This document shows positions 1 through 10,231 of a stretch of 21,878 nt of DNA, one piece after another. Every line of letters begins with the position of its first letter. Position 1 is the stretch's first letter. The stretch comes from Saccoglossus kowalevskii (taxonomy: Eukaryota > Hemichordata > Enteropneusta > Harrimaniidae), in the NCBI RefSeq assembly GCF_000003605.2, contig NW_003151254.1, forward strand, positions 442,119-463,996, given 5' to 3'. The notes beneath the pieces were generated by a model, which searched no databases, was not told the origin of the DNA, and worked only from the letters and a program-made list of their open reading frames with translations. A program made the position numbers and the translations under genes.

Positions 1-233
1 AAATTCGTAATAATAGCTCTGTAATCCTGTGGGTTTAGCAGCAATTTTCAGGAAAAAAATGAACTGACGACAAGATGCTACTCCCTGTTATTCTACAATC
101 TGCACTTTCTGAATTTGTGTTGGTATTGTATTATAACCGTAGAACTATCATGTATACCTTCCTAGTTACTGTACTAATAATCATAGTTAAAATGAGTGAA
201 GATTTTTGTATATTCTGAACAAGTTGCGGCATT

Positions 234-318
234 CCTTAGCCCGTGCTAACCGTTGTTTCCTCCTGTGTGTGAATGCATTTGGGTCTATCCGGTATGCAAA
301 CATACGAGATGAATAAAT
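234..318 (+). repeat. Palindrome-containing repeat, copy A
   Basis: This copy starts with the near-palindrome TTAGCCCGTGCTAA at 236-249. It continues through a segment that also occurs downstream of the same motif at 1425: CCTGTG, then a GCA-TTGGGTCTA block, then CCG and ATGCAAA. The two copies line up over about 80 bases with scattered differences, so they are diverged copies of one element and not a chance motif match. I recognise no transposase and no family. Confidence 0.6.
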
Positions 319-861
319 CTTAGTTCGTATAGTGAGAACATTACAATAAGAGCTGACTCATAGATAGACAATGTTTTGTTTGATCATATATTTCTGCCTT
401 TTGTGTACTTTTTCAATCAAGCAATTATAGTTAACAATTCTGGGTCATGTAAATGTCATAATAATAAACATACATATAAACTTGTTGGAACATGAGCTAA
501 TCTTTTGTTAGCTTAATGTTGGAACCAATCTGCATATTTTGAGTTTAACAACGTATACCGGTACATAAGTTACATCGGCATAAAGGTCACACAAAAAAGT
601 TAATAATAATAACTTTATTACACTACTAAAAACCATCAGAGGGTTTTCGTATGGTAAAGAACATAAATAAATACAAAGACAATACACAAAATTCAAAAGA
701 GATAAAATTAAAAGGAAAATTGTCAGTAAAAATAAAAGAAAAAATAAATTACCGGTAATTACTTTCTGTGGTTTTAAAAATTGTTCAATTCAAATATTTT
801 GCAAAGGCTATCTTATTCAGCATAATCCTTTGAAATATTAGTTGCGTTCAAGCACAGCTCC
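319..861. other. AT-rich stretch without recognisable genes
   Basis: The stretch is strongly AT-rich with many stop codons in all frames. A 62-codon minus-strand open frame at 508-696 is hydrophobic, low in complexity and has no supporting splice sites or motif. I searched the minus strand here and on to position 2000 for the second half of a Rieske motif (C-P-x-H) and did not find it. Confidence 0.5.
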
Positions 862-1035
862 TTAGCACGGGCTAAGAGATCAAATTCCTTAGCCTGTGCT
901 AAGCAAACGTGCGTGAACGCTTAGCACGGGCTAAGGAATGCTAAGTACGGGTTAAATCTGATCCGAATTTAAGACGCGGTCTAGACCCTTAGCACGGGCT
1001 AACGACGTGTGCGCGAACGCTTAGCCCAGGGCTAA
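862..1035 (-). repeat. Palindrome-rich repeat cluster, inverted relative to copies A and B
   Basis: Five copies of the TTAGC(C/A)CGGGCTAA-type near-palindrome occur at 862-875, 889-902, 921-934, 989-1002 and 1021-1035. Two pairs are exactly 100 bases apart (889/989 and 921/1021), with similar flanks such as GTGAACGC and GCGAACGC before the motif, which indicates a 100-base tandem duplication. Read on the minus strand, the motif at 989-1002 is followed by GGGTCTAGACCG, matching the GGGTCTA-CCG block of copies A and B. This cluster is therefore the same family in the opposite orientation. Confidence 0.65.
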
Positions 1036-1422
1036 GCACCCTCTGCAGCGACCTTTGGGTGTGAACATTATACACGTGATAATATATATCTAACTTTCTC
1101 ATTCCCAAAATGGCAACCGAGCTCAGTGTACACGCTTCCACACTGATCGGGTCACTGTAGTAGAGTGTACAGCAGCTCCAATCGTAGAAAAAATAAATTT
1201 GGTTTGCTGTCTACGACATGCATTAATAAAACTCTGTATTCTGTTACGCGGTTGTATACTGTTTCTGTGCATCCAAATAAGTTGGGCCCGTCTTCTCTCG
1301 CGTTCCTGTGCACGTTGCTTCAAAATTAGAACGAAACATTTCAGCAGCAGAAATAGAACTTCGCGTGTTCCATTTTTCGTTCGTAAACAGCGGCTTGTCA
1401 AAGGTCACCGACTGAAGGCGCC
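1036..1422. other. GC-richer segment inside the repeat cluster, no supported gene
   Basis: This segment is clearly richer in GC than its surroundings. It is open on both strands: a minus frame over 1123-1401 and a plus frame over 1199-1438. The minus frame has an arginine-rich stretch, but neither translation looks like a known domain. Lying between inverted and direct copies of the TTAGCCCGTGCTAA repeat, it is more likely the interior of a non-autonomous element than a gene. Confidence 0.35.
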
Positions 1423-1535
1423 CCTTAGCCCGTGCTAACACCTGGCCCTCCCTGTGCGTGGACGCAATTGGGTCTAGCCGAAATGCAAATATGCTCGATA
1501 AGCCTAAATCAGCTTAAATCTTAGCCCGTACTTCG
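1423..1535 (+). repeat. Palindrome-containing repeat, copy B
   Basis: TTAGCCCGTGCTAA at 1425-1438 is followed by the same GCA-TTGGGTCTA-CCG-ATGCAAA series seen in copy A, and by a partial motif TTAGCCCGTACTTCG at 1521-1535. The partial motif has a counterpart on the minus strand of the inverted cluster (TTAACCCGTACTTAG near 940-955), so the homology runs beyond the palindrome itself. Confidence 0.6.
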
Positions 1536-2000
1536 TGTAACGTGAACACAACTATGGATTTCACATCCATTGTGTAAATATTTATTGCACAATCATCAAA
1601 CAGTTTTTTTTCTTTGTTTATAAATAGCAAGCACAGAATAGCAAAATTGTTTTTCATCTCCTAATGTTACATTTTTTACAATGTCTATTTTCAAATTCTA
1701 TTTTGGGTTTTGTTCTTCTACCTACCGTAGTTCTGTTTCTAAATTTTGGCCACTCAGACAGAATTTTGAGATAATTTTTTTGAAGTTGAAATTATTGCAA
1801 ATAATTTTCCATGTCATAACTTACTTTGAATAATTTGTATGTACTCAGTTTTGTTTCCCTATTTTCATTGGTTTCAATAATATTGGAAAATCATGTGAAC
1901 ACAGTGTATGTCTATTAATAACTTCATTAATTATGTAGTCCAGAAATTGGAAACTACTGGAATGTGATATTTTTTCATAATTTACATAAAAATTACTGAC
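1536..2000 (-). other. Intron following the Rieske exon (part)
   Basis: The stretch starts, in gene sense, with the donor CAG|GTCAGTAA at 2000-1993 and runs left without a recognised acceptor or coding exon. It is AT-rich and contains nothing else that I can name. The rest of the Rieske gene must lie left of the window or in exons too short to recognise. Confidence 0.5.
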
Positions 2001-2186
2001 CTGCATGTGGACACTGTTCGTTAATGGCATATACACGATGACTATAACGAAATAAAGCAATCTTTTGACCATTCATGTGCACTAGGTTTCCAGCAGGTGT
2101 ACTGCTCTGACGTCTCAGTTTCCTTTTGGCAGTGTTCAAGTTGTGCACATTACATCTCTGTTTAGGGTCTGACCAGTCAAACAATT
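2001..2186 (-). CDS. Rieske [2Fe-2S] domain protein, internal exon with the first cluster-binding half
   Basis: A 186-base internal exon encoding about 62 residues. The acceptor is TTTTTGGTTTCAG|AA and the donor GCAG|GTCAGTAA; both splice in phase 1. The peptide begins LFDWSDP, runs through a basic stretch (KRKLRRQ) and then reads GNLVHMNGQKIALFRYSHRVYAINEQ followed by C-P-H-A-G, written here in parts: a beta-rich lead-in (GQKIALF, RVYAIN) before the first iron-ligand pair. In Rieske domains C-x-H and a later C-x-x-H together bind a [2Fe-2S] cluster. The second pair is not in this window, so the gene is partial. The architecture suggests a small soluble Rieske protein of the RFESD or ferredoxin-subunit type and not the cytochrome bc1 subunit, but the substrate and partner are unknown. 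The Rieske call is strong, the subfamily weak. Confidence 0.8.
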
Positions 2187-2482
2187 CTGAAACCAAAAAT
2201 ATAGTGAGCCACAATGTTCTGTTTGAGGTACCGCAATGTACAACAAAGACAGCCACAAGATAATTGCATTTTTATTTTCTGGCGTAAACTTCATTTGCAA
2301 CAATTCATAAACTGTTATTTAGAAAATATTGGAAACTCATGTTCATCGTGTTAATTTGGATAATACATTAGTCTGTATTCTGTATTCAACAATAGTAAAA
2401 GTAGTATTGTACATGTATTTCATTGAACTGATTTTTTTGTGTGTAATCATTAGACTGGCATATGAAGGCTTAAAATTATCTA
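2187..2482. other. Intronic AT-rich sequence upstream of the Rieske exon
   Basis: The part next to 2187 supplies the acceptor tract of the Rieske exon. A plus-strand open frame from 2329 runs into the MITE and has no codon character or motif. I see no other feature. Confidence 0.5.
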
Positions 2483-2689
2483 CTGTAAAAGAATCAATTA
2501 TTCACTGGGTTTTAATTTTGCTTATTTCGCTGACTGGAAAATGCGCTAAATTAAAACCCAGTGAAAATGTAAAATTTAGCATAGAACACATTATCTAAAT
2601 GATAAAACCATGAATTTAAAACCCACTGAATATGCCTGAAATGCTATATCAGCGAAATTTAAACCCAGTGAAAATTAGTTATTTTACAG
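2483..2689. mobile_element. MITE, full-length copy 1, TA target duplication
   Basis: This 207-base element starts CTGTAAAA and ends TTTTACAG, with TA on each side (2481-2482 and 2690-2691). The terminal inverted repeats extend about 36 bases with some mismatches: both ends read inward through CACTGGGTTT and AATTT-GC. The motif TTAAAACCCA(G/C)TGAA occurs four times in alternating orientation, so the element can fold into nested hairpins. It has no coding capacity. The TA duplication fits Tc1/mariner-superfamily mobilisation, but that assignment is an inference. A closely related copy lies at 11939-12110. Confidence 0.85.
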
Positions 2690-2691
2690 TA

Positions 2692-3764
2692 TATGTCTAA
2701 TTGCAGGTAAGCTATTAAAACAATTAAACATTTTTTTTGTAAATAAATAAACAAGCCATTGAATAGCACATACAAATATTAGAAAGAGCCAGCATATAAT
2801 GAACAAGTACTGGACAGTGGTGGTATATGTAGTGCAATACAAAGACACATCTTTGTTGCTACCTGTATTTTATCCAGTGATCCATTCATGCTACTTGACT
2901 TTTGATAAGAAAGTCATTCATTTGAAAAGCCCTAAACATGAAACTGACAGACAGCTGTTAACACCCGTCTGGCATAAACAATGTCAGAGTAATCACAGTC
3001 GCTGGTATATCTACCAGTAGCAAGACTAGACATGATGATTTTGATGAACAAGTTATGCTGTGTGCAAAAAAATGTCCTCCCACCAAAGTTACAAAACCAA
3101 AAGCTGGGCACACTTTTTTTTTTTTATAAATACATACTATTGACACAACAATTTACATACTCTTTCTTTTAATTTTCTTAAATATTTAAAATTTTTAATA
3201 CAAACAGAAAGAGATGTAATGATATCAAGCACTATTTATCAGTACGCACCGCACTCATTGATTGGCTGGTTTGATTCAACTGCCATTGAAATTTATAAAT
3301 ACTGTATTAAAAAACTAGGTTTCTTGTGTAAAGTTTAAAATCTAGGATAAATACATGTACGCTGGATTTGTAGGTCAAATGACTATAAAGTGACATACTT
3401 GATCATGACCAGGCAAGGTGCACTTTATAAAATAAAATTATGCGAATTTATATATTAATGATATACTAGTATATGAACAATTTCATTATCTGTGAACATT
3501 TAGGTTAATATAAATGTCATTGCGTCTCCAAGCCTTCAAACAGAATTTTCTATTATACAGTGTTGCATCTTCCTCTGATTAATAAGTCTTTTCTAATTGG
3601 TGTACAACTAATTTGTAACACCTGGAGTGAATTGATAAAATCATCATACCCATGACTTAATTCAGTACATGTATACATTATATCACAGTCCCTCTATCAG
3701 ATAGAGACACTGTGATTATATCATCAACAGTGATTTGACCATGTAGTTTACGAGTTAAACCTAC
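2692..3764. other. Intronic sequence between Rieske exon 1b and exon 2
   Basis: AT-rich sequence bounded by the donor AAG|GTAGGTTT of exon 1b and the acceptor of exon 2. A 73-codon plus frame at 2799-3020 shows no domain and no splice support. A poly-T run sits at about 3113-3124. A hairpin at 3682-3716 is listed separately. Confidence 0.5.
3682..3716. repeat. 35-base near-perfect inverted repeat (hairpin)
   Basis: ATCACAGT and CTCTATC on the left pair with GATAGAG and ACTGTGAT on the right around a central A. Fifteen of 17 positions are complementary, the mismatches being the two central bases of each arm. It lies 49 bases downstream, in gene sense, of the exon 1b donor, so if transcribed it would form a stem early in the intron. 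No function is known to me. Confidence 0.7.
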
Positions 3765-3837
3765 CTTGATAATTGATGTTGTCCACTCTAAAATACAGCA
3801 CACCATTTACAAGTAACGTGAGGAGTGATGATGGCAT
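3765..3837 (-). CDS. Rieske gene, candidate first coding exon 1b
   Basis: An ATG at 3837 opens 24 codons ending in G|GTAGGTTT, a phase-1 donor at 3765. Joined to the exon at 2186, the frame continues as ...NINYQ-E-LFDWSDP, so the phases agree. The peptide includes GVLYFRVDNINYQ. The frame upstream of the ATG has no earlier in-frame ATG before a TAG stop, which supports 3837 as the start if this is a first exon. Alternatively, an AG inside it (TTTTAGAG|TGG at about 3785) could make it a 21-base phase-1 internal microexon following exon 1a. The sequence alone does not decide between an alternative first exon and a microexon. It is too short to carry a domain of its own. Confidence 0.5.
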
Positions 3838-4759
3838 TTTTACACACAGGACACATACAATTTTAAAATTAGGTAATAAAACGCACTAATGTACTAGTTC
3901 CACACCTAGATGATACACATGCAAGTGAGGAGACGAGAGTGCATGTGGTATAACGAACGCCTACTTTAACATGTGCATACACGCTGACTCATGCATTTTA
4001 TTTGCCTACCGATCGTACGAAACAACAACACCCACACGTGGCTCTTTCAAAAAACGTTTGCTGTTCAGATCAAAACACAGGGCCATTGGCGTCATTTTGA
4101 TCATCTATGTTTTTACCTAACAATTCATTATTATGCTAATTAAACCGGAAACTCCGCGCGCCGTTCGAAAACACTGGTGACTAATTGACACATTCCAAGC
4201 ACGACGGTCGACAAGACTTAGATCAGTTAATGCGCCGTGGAAATACGATTACTTCCATGTTTGGACTGAACTGATGACTGAACTTTTGGTCGTTCATAAC
4301 TACGGACTGTTTATGAAATTATCTACAACAAAACACACGCCGTCGATGATCCCCTTTGAACTAGCTGTGGAATCATAGCCCTATGTTGTCGACCGCATTA
4401 TTTACGTGACAGACTCTGACCGGCCCAACAAAAATAAAAACAAGACGTCCGAATGAAATTGTTTATAGGGCAAAATTCGATTGTATGTCGCACCAAAGAG
4501 CTACGGAACCGCAGCTACCTTTGATCGTGAATATTAAGAAAATATGTGTACTCGGAATGACTCGTTTCCAAGTGTGGACGGACGTTTCGGTCGTGGGTTT
4601 TCAGCCTTGTCACTGTGCCATAAATTAATATATTAATATTCAAACTTGGTTGAATGGACAGTTGTCGTTAGACACACAACGGCTGCAAGTTAGGACACGA
4701 TACGTGACAGTTCTCCAAAGCTTTATCTGTTGGGCTAGATAATTAATTCTGCCACTTAC
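3838..4759. promoter_or_regulatory. CG-richer region between the two candidate first exons
   Basis: From about 3900 to 4640 the sequence contains many CG dinucleotides (for example CCGCGCGCCGTTCG near 4155) in an otherwise CG-poor window, as expected of a promoter kept free of methylation. For a transcript starting at exon 1a this would be intron; for one starting at exon 1b it would be the promoter and 5' leader. I see no clear TATA box with a fixed start, and no gene. Confidence 0.35.
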
Positions 4760-4814
4760 CTTCAAATAGCAACTTTTCAACTTTAAAGAATAGATCTCCA
4801 CCAGAATGCTCCAT
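4760..4814 (-). CDS. Rieske gene, candidate first coding exon 1a
   Basis: An ATG at 4814 opens 18 codons, MEHSGGDLFFKVEKLLFE, ending at a textbook donor GAAG|GTAAGT. Phase 1 fits exon 2 at 2186 directly. An upstream ATG at 4837 in another frame (start MSIFLFS) reaches the same donor in phase 0, which would not fit exon 2, so I prefer 4814. A still earlier ATG at 4887 makes a 13-codon open frame that ends at 4846, ahead of both. The peptide resembles that of exon 1b (G-x-L-F/Y-F-K/R-V-E/D), which supports both as real coding exons. It could instead begin a different gene whose other exons I have not identified. Confidence 0.5.
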
Positions 4815-4845
4815 GTAGAAAACAAAAAAATCGACATAATTTCTT

Positions 4846-4887
4846 TTAAATGTTGGTTTTTCGCTGGAACTTCAGAATTGCCGCCAT
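4846..4887 (-). other. Possible upstream open reading frame in the exon 1a leader
   Basis: ATGGCGGCAATTCTG begins a 13-codon frame (MAAILKFQRKTNI) that stops at 4846, 31 bases before the presumed ATG of exon 1a. If transcription starts to the right of 4887, this frame would be read first and could lower translation of the main frame. Its ATG is also part of the YY1-like motif, so it may simply be a by-product of that site. Confidence 0.3.
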
Positions 4888-4891
4888 TTTG
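4879..4891 (-). promoter_or_regulatory. YY1-like CAAAATGGCGGCAA motif at the presumed transcription start
   Basis: The minus strand reads CAAAATGGCGGCAA, which contains the AAnATGGCGGC core of the metazoan YY1 motif. In many animal promoters this site lies just downstream of the start of transcription and points in the direction of the gene. Here it is in the same orientation as exon 1a and 65 bases before its ATG. The neighbouring CAGCGCCACCTGCGTCA at 4903-4919 is another CG-containing block that may be regulatory. Confidence 0.45.
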
Positions 4892-4919
4892 AAAACTTTA
4901 CAACAGCGCCACCTGCGTC

Positions 4920-7900
4920 AATATACAATGTGCCACTGTTTTTTTTTTGTTACATCACTCGTTCCCTCATAAGAGGTTCTAACATAGACCTTATAAAAAA
5001 AAAGTCTATTATTCTAAGCACGCGTTGACGGTCTGCATAACTCCTGAAGGTAACACGTTCTGGTACTTTAAGGACACATTTAGGCATTTTTGGAGTATAA
5101 AGGTGCATAATAGTCATATCATGAATTTATGAATGCCATTTTTTAATTGCACAAGTCACAATTGTAATACTTCATATTGTATATTTCGAAGGGTTTTGGT
5201 TAGGTTTCGCCATAACTTGGGGTTTCAAACATGAAAATAATTATTTACTAGCGTAATATTCAAAAATGGCAAACTAAACTCTGCACCCCATCTTTATCAT
5301 CATCAAAGAGAGTTTCTCAATTATTTTAATATCAGTAAAAATAAAAACAATGCTTTTGCTTTCACATGAATTTATTAATGTGATACATGCACAAGTTAAA
5401 AAAACACATTAGACAAGACAGAGAGTAAAATATTGTGAAAATAACTAAATAATAAAAAAACAAAGACTTTTGGAATGGAGAATTTATAATGTGTAGAAAA
5501 CATCCATATAGTCAGGGCACCTGTCGTGTTACAGATCCAAAAGACCAAAACAAGAAAATTAAAATTACAATGGTATCCATTTTCTTTTTATTGTTATAAT
5601 TCTAGGCTGGAGGGGTGGACATAGTGGTCAAATGTTGTTATACATACATGTACTAATAATCCAAAACTAATGGGACCCACTTTGTTCATAACAAGATTAC
5701 ACACACACTAATGTTTCATTGGGTTTCATGTTGCCCACAGGTACATGTACAAATAGTAAAAGTAAATGCAAGTGAAAATTAATGATTTCATACTAAATTC
5801 ACATAAATTAATAACACTTTTTTTCAAGCATGTACAACCAAAACAGTAATAACAATATTATGTAAATATAAAATGAATGATTATGAATAAAAAATTGGAA
5901 TTACATTATTGATTTTAAACCCAGTACAAATCATTTCGGATTAACCATGGATCTTGTTGACAAGTACATTTTTGTAAATTTTTAAAATGTTGATTTGAAT
6001 TACAACATCAAATTGTGATTCATAAGAATGATATATTGTGTCGCAGAGTGCCGATTGGTTGACATTAAGGTCATTTCGAAATTTTTATATCAGTGATGTG
6101 AAAATCAGTTAGTGTGATTGGTTGAACTGTTTTCAACTGCCATTCTCAGATTCTAATATTACCGATATTAAAATATTTATAAAGTAATCATTAGCCAAAT
6201 CCATGGGTTATTCAAAATGAGTGTATTGTAGATGCGTGTCAATGAAACTTACCCTCAAATAGGCATTTTACATTCAACTATTTTTAATTTCATTATTTTG
6301 AGACTATTCACTGCATTTTAACTGAAACAAGTTCGATTGTAATTTTATATGTTCACATGGATTTAAAGGAGTCCGAGCCAAATTCAATTTTTGAACTACC
6401 GTACTGAGCATTATATGCAATGCATTATGGGACTTAACCTTGTATATAATGGAAAACTATAACACTTAATTTTGTTAAATTTTTCAATAATATTAATATT
6501 CATATCAATATTTATATTATACAACCATTTTCCATGATATTATGCACTCTATCTCGTGCAAAGTTGTACAATGACCCTTTTCAGTATTCTAATGGCATTT
6601 ATCTATAATAATGAAAACATGAATAAGATGACTTATCTTCAATTTGGCTTAAACCTCTCTAATTTAGTGAATGCAAGTGAAATAGTGAAACTAAAATCAA
6701 GTGAATAATTAATGCGATCATGGTAACATCACTCTCTCAACCCCTCTTTAACCATGATACCCGGTACATTTTAGATAACCATGTGTCAAACCTCAAACAT
6801 ACATATTATTATTACTTATTAAACTATGCATTTAAAAAAGTATGCACAAATTTTGAAAAAAAATATTAAATTGATAGGGTTCCCTTGTATTGCCAGCAAT
6901 TTAGTTTTTAAAAATTATAATAAAAAAATCATTCAGTAAAATGTATCAGAGGGAAAACTAACTGTAAGAATCTAAAGAAGACTTCAACACCACATCCTAT
7001 GTCTGTGTGTATTTTAAGAAGGAATGAGTATGTAAATAAAATAAAAATTTGACACCAGACTGATAAAAATTGTAAATGCAGACATCACGGTTACAATAAA
7101 GTACATAACATTTATATACAAATAAAATACATGACTTAAAATATATCACACAGAGACACAATACACCGTGGAGTATAAACAAAATGCATCTTGCAATAAA
7201 ATCTTTAAATATATCATATAGAACACAATATAGCATAAAGTATACATCACCATTCATAACATAAAAAATATACCCTTATAGAAAAACAATCTTGATAAAT
7301 ATATATATTTATGTGAATTACATTGGAAAGTACAGCATGAAAAAATGTAATTGCGATAGAAGTTGTATTTAAGTTACTTTTGAAATCTGTGATATGTGCC
7401 ACATTGTAAACCTCAAAATAAACATGACGTGCAACACTGAATAATTAAAAACAATACATGTATAAATATTTAACTTAGTGTGATTATATCATAAATGAAT
7501 GTAATTATGCAATAATGTAGTATTCCATACCACAGATACTAATAAATATACTTTTAGAATCATGTTTTATAATTCTGTCATTTTCCTCTCCCAAAATGCT
7601 TATGGTACTAGGCAGTTAATGATAAATAACATCACTTCATTAAAATATAAACAAAATAACTTCCAAAGTCCCTCAGAATATATATACAGACACACAACAC
7701 TGTAATTCTCTATTAGTAGTGCACATGCTTATGTTAATGACAGGTGTGTCTACTATTATCAAAATAAGTCATGTTTAATTATCCAGCAAACGTACAATAA
7801 AAGCAATTTTCGGCTTGTGCACTTCTACGAGAGCAAACACAGTTGGTATGCATAACTGACAGTGAAAGTCGTCGACATGCAGAAAACAAATGCAAAAATG

Positions 7901-9650
7901 TTTTCTTAGTTTTATATAACTTGAATAAATATTTAAATAATTGAATACATCTGGTGGGATTATAAAATGTAATATGATTAGACACCAAACATGATATATT
8001 TTGTACCAATAACAAACAATCTAAAACAAAGGCAGAAGAAAAATCGTTTTACAAATTTAAATACAAGGTCAAATATATTGAAGGTATTGTTGTATAGTGA
8101 TATGTATAGAATATGTGATATTAGAGTTTACAAATTTCACAAACGGAATTTTCCATCAAATTGCTAGCACACACATTTTGTATTCACTATATGTTTCATT
8201 ATTAAATTATGATATAAATTGACCACACTCATCTCTGTCATTGCTACTAAAAGAACCAGTACAAGATATTTGGGCTAAAACTAATTAGATAATGTTTACA
8301 CGTTTTGGTCAAATTCAATCAAGGTGAATTTTGGTAAGGCAAGCAGAGAGTATAAAGAACAATTTTGTGAATCGTGCGAATAAGTGACAATGGCAATAAA
8401 TATGATGGCAATATTGATACGACGATAATAAACTGGAAATAAGTTTAATTCTGTACTCTTGTCTGTAACCATTAGCCAATTTGAACCAAAGATTCAGAAT
8501 TACTTTCTTTATATTTCATAGCATGTATTTATGAAGCAAATTAGCATTTCTAATTGACGATAAGTGATTATTTGATTTCTCACATAAACACACATCTATA
8601 GCATGGCAGTAACAAGTCTATCATTAATATATCCAATATTTTGCACATGGTCAGTTCTAAAAATGTATTATGCGGGTATATATAAGCAGTAACTATGCAT
8701 ACATGTGAGAAAACATCAGAAATCCCAAACTAATTTGCATATGGATTTAACTGTTAACCACCTACTAATTGGTTCATTCACTTTACTGACAGACAATTTT
8801 CTTTCAAAAATCAAGTATAAAAAACAAGGTTACATCAGCATCTCAAATTGTTCAGCCCAACTAAAGGATTAAATATCACATTTACTCATACCCCTAGGTA
8901 TTAATTCTAAACACAATACTCTACTGCACTAATTCACAGGATTGCAATTAATATTTCATCTTGATCTACCTTACAATTTACATCTGAATATATCTACGGT
9001 AGATAGGAAGGTTTATTTATAGAGTCATTCTATGGTGGTTAAAAAGTACAAAAAGCTAAAACTCTATATTGTCAAGGTTTACAGTGGATATTGCTGCTAA
9101 ATTTAAATATAATATCAGCACTGATAAAAATGGAAAAATATACATCTGAAAACTACTGAATTTCACCCAAAAAATCAAGGAATTATTTTAATATTCATAA
9201 TGCTGTCAAAAAAATATCCAAATGCACAGACCTGGTAAATTAGTCTTGATTGAGTAAAATATAGGTACTATACTAGAATGTTATATACATTTCCAAAATC
9301 TCTCTCTTTATAAAAACTTCAAACTTGCATAAAAAAGTAAAATTTGATCTTAAACTTTCACAATCCTGTTTCATTCTCGCAAGTCTATTCTTATTGCACG
9401 AGATCCATTACTACTCATCATTCAATTAATTCCTTTAATGATGGTGTTTTGATTCTGGAATTCCCTTTCCACCTCCAGAGGGTGTAATTTAGGTCACATG
9501 ATGGTGACTTTAATACACATTTTTTAAACCTAGTATATAACAAGACCCAGGTGTTTTTTGACACAAATTTTGAAGCAGCTTGCCCAGACTAGCACACAAA
9601 ACACCTGCATAATCAATTGTCAATTGTTAAATTATTATGTCCTTTAAATA
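4920..9650. other. 4.7-kb AT-rich spacer, no genes seen
   Basis: No open frame here shows a domain or believable splice sites; the longest ones are hydrophobic frames from AT-rich DNA (for example minus strand at 6997-7257 and 7779-8015). The segment separates the 5' end of the Rieske gene from the 3' end of the ankyrin gene, both on the minus strand. Part of it may be 3' untranslated region of the ankyrin gene: minus-strand AATAAA hexamers occur at 9012-9017, 5587-5592 and 5371-5376. The hexamer is expected by chance in such DNA, so none can be chosen as the real end. Confidence 0.4.
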
Positions 9651-9654
9651 ATAT

Positions 9655-10195
9655 TATTGCATTCTATAGATTATTAATTGTATTCTACTGGTAACATTTG
9701 ATATGCTTTAGACATTGCATTCTATAGCATTTTACATATAACTTGTTCTCTATAGATATTCTATTCTATAGATTATTAATTGTATTCTACAGGTAATGCT
9801 TTATATGTTTTACATATTGCATTCTATAGATTATTAATTGTATTCTACAGGTAACATTTGATATGCTTTAGACATTGCATTCTATAGCATTTTACATATA
9901 TCCATTGTTCTTTATAGATATTCTATACTATATATAATCAACTGGATTCTACAGAAATGTTTTATCTTCTATACATATAGAATTCTATGGGATTATCTAA
10001 AAGAACTTGTATTCTATAGAAAGTCTATTTTACAGTTTATCAATTGGATTCTACATATAACCATTGTATTCTAAAGATATTCCATTCTACAGGATTCTAC
10101 AGATACTCCATTCTATTGTAGTCTTAGGGTATTTTTCAATCTATAGTATTCTACAGAAATCCATTGAATTCCATAGATACATTAGTGCTCTATAG
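9655..10195. repeat. AT-rich minisatellite built on TTCTATAGA / TTCTACAG
   Basis: The phrase ATTCTATAGATTATTAATTG starts at 9661, 9763 and 9821. A 160-base period is almost exact over its first 100 bases (9661 and 9821), with an inner 58-base unit (9661/9719, 9763/9821, 9821/9879). To the right the array decays into irregular ATTCTATAG/ATTCTACAG words about every 20 bases until about 10190. This is a nested, higher-order tandem array that starts just 3' of the ankyrin gene stop codon and is probably transcribed as part of its 3' untranslated region. Confidence 0.85.
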
Positions 10196-10231
10196 AAAAA
10201 TCGCATGGTTTAATTTTTAAATTAAATGGTA

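Noticed and set aside
508-696. 62-codon hydrophobic minus frame
   Set aside because: AT-driven composition, no splice context and no similarity to the missing second half of the Rieske domain.
1123-1438. Overlapping plus and minus open frames of 79-92 codons
   Set aside because: Both strands are open because the segment is GC-richer, neither translation shows a domain, and the segment lies inside the palindromic repeat cluster.
4640-4837. 65-codon minus frame starting MSIFLFSTW
   Set aside because: It crosses a consensus GTAAGT donor at 4759. The other frame from 4814 fits the phase of exon 2 and resembles exon 1b, so this frame is treated as a shadow.
3240-6150. Similar ATTGG...CAACTGCCATT segments at about 3257-3287 and 6115-6144
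   Set aside because: About 26 of 33 bases match, but the similarity fades on both sides and no element ends are visible. It may be an old repeat, but it is too weak to annotate.
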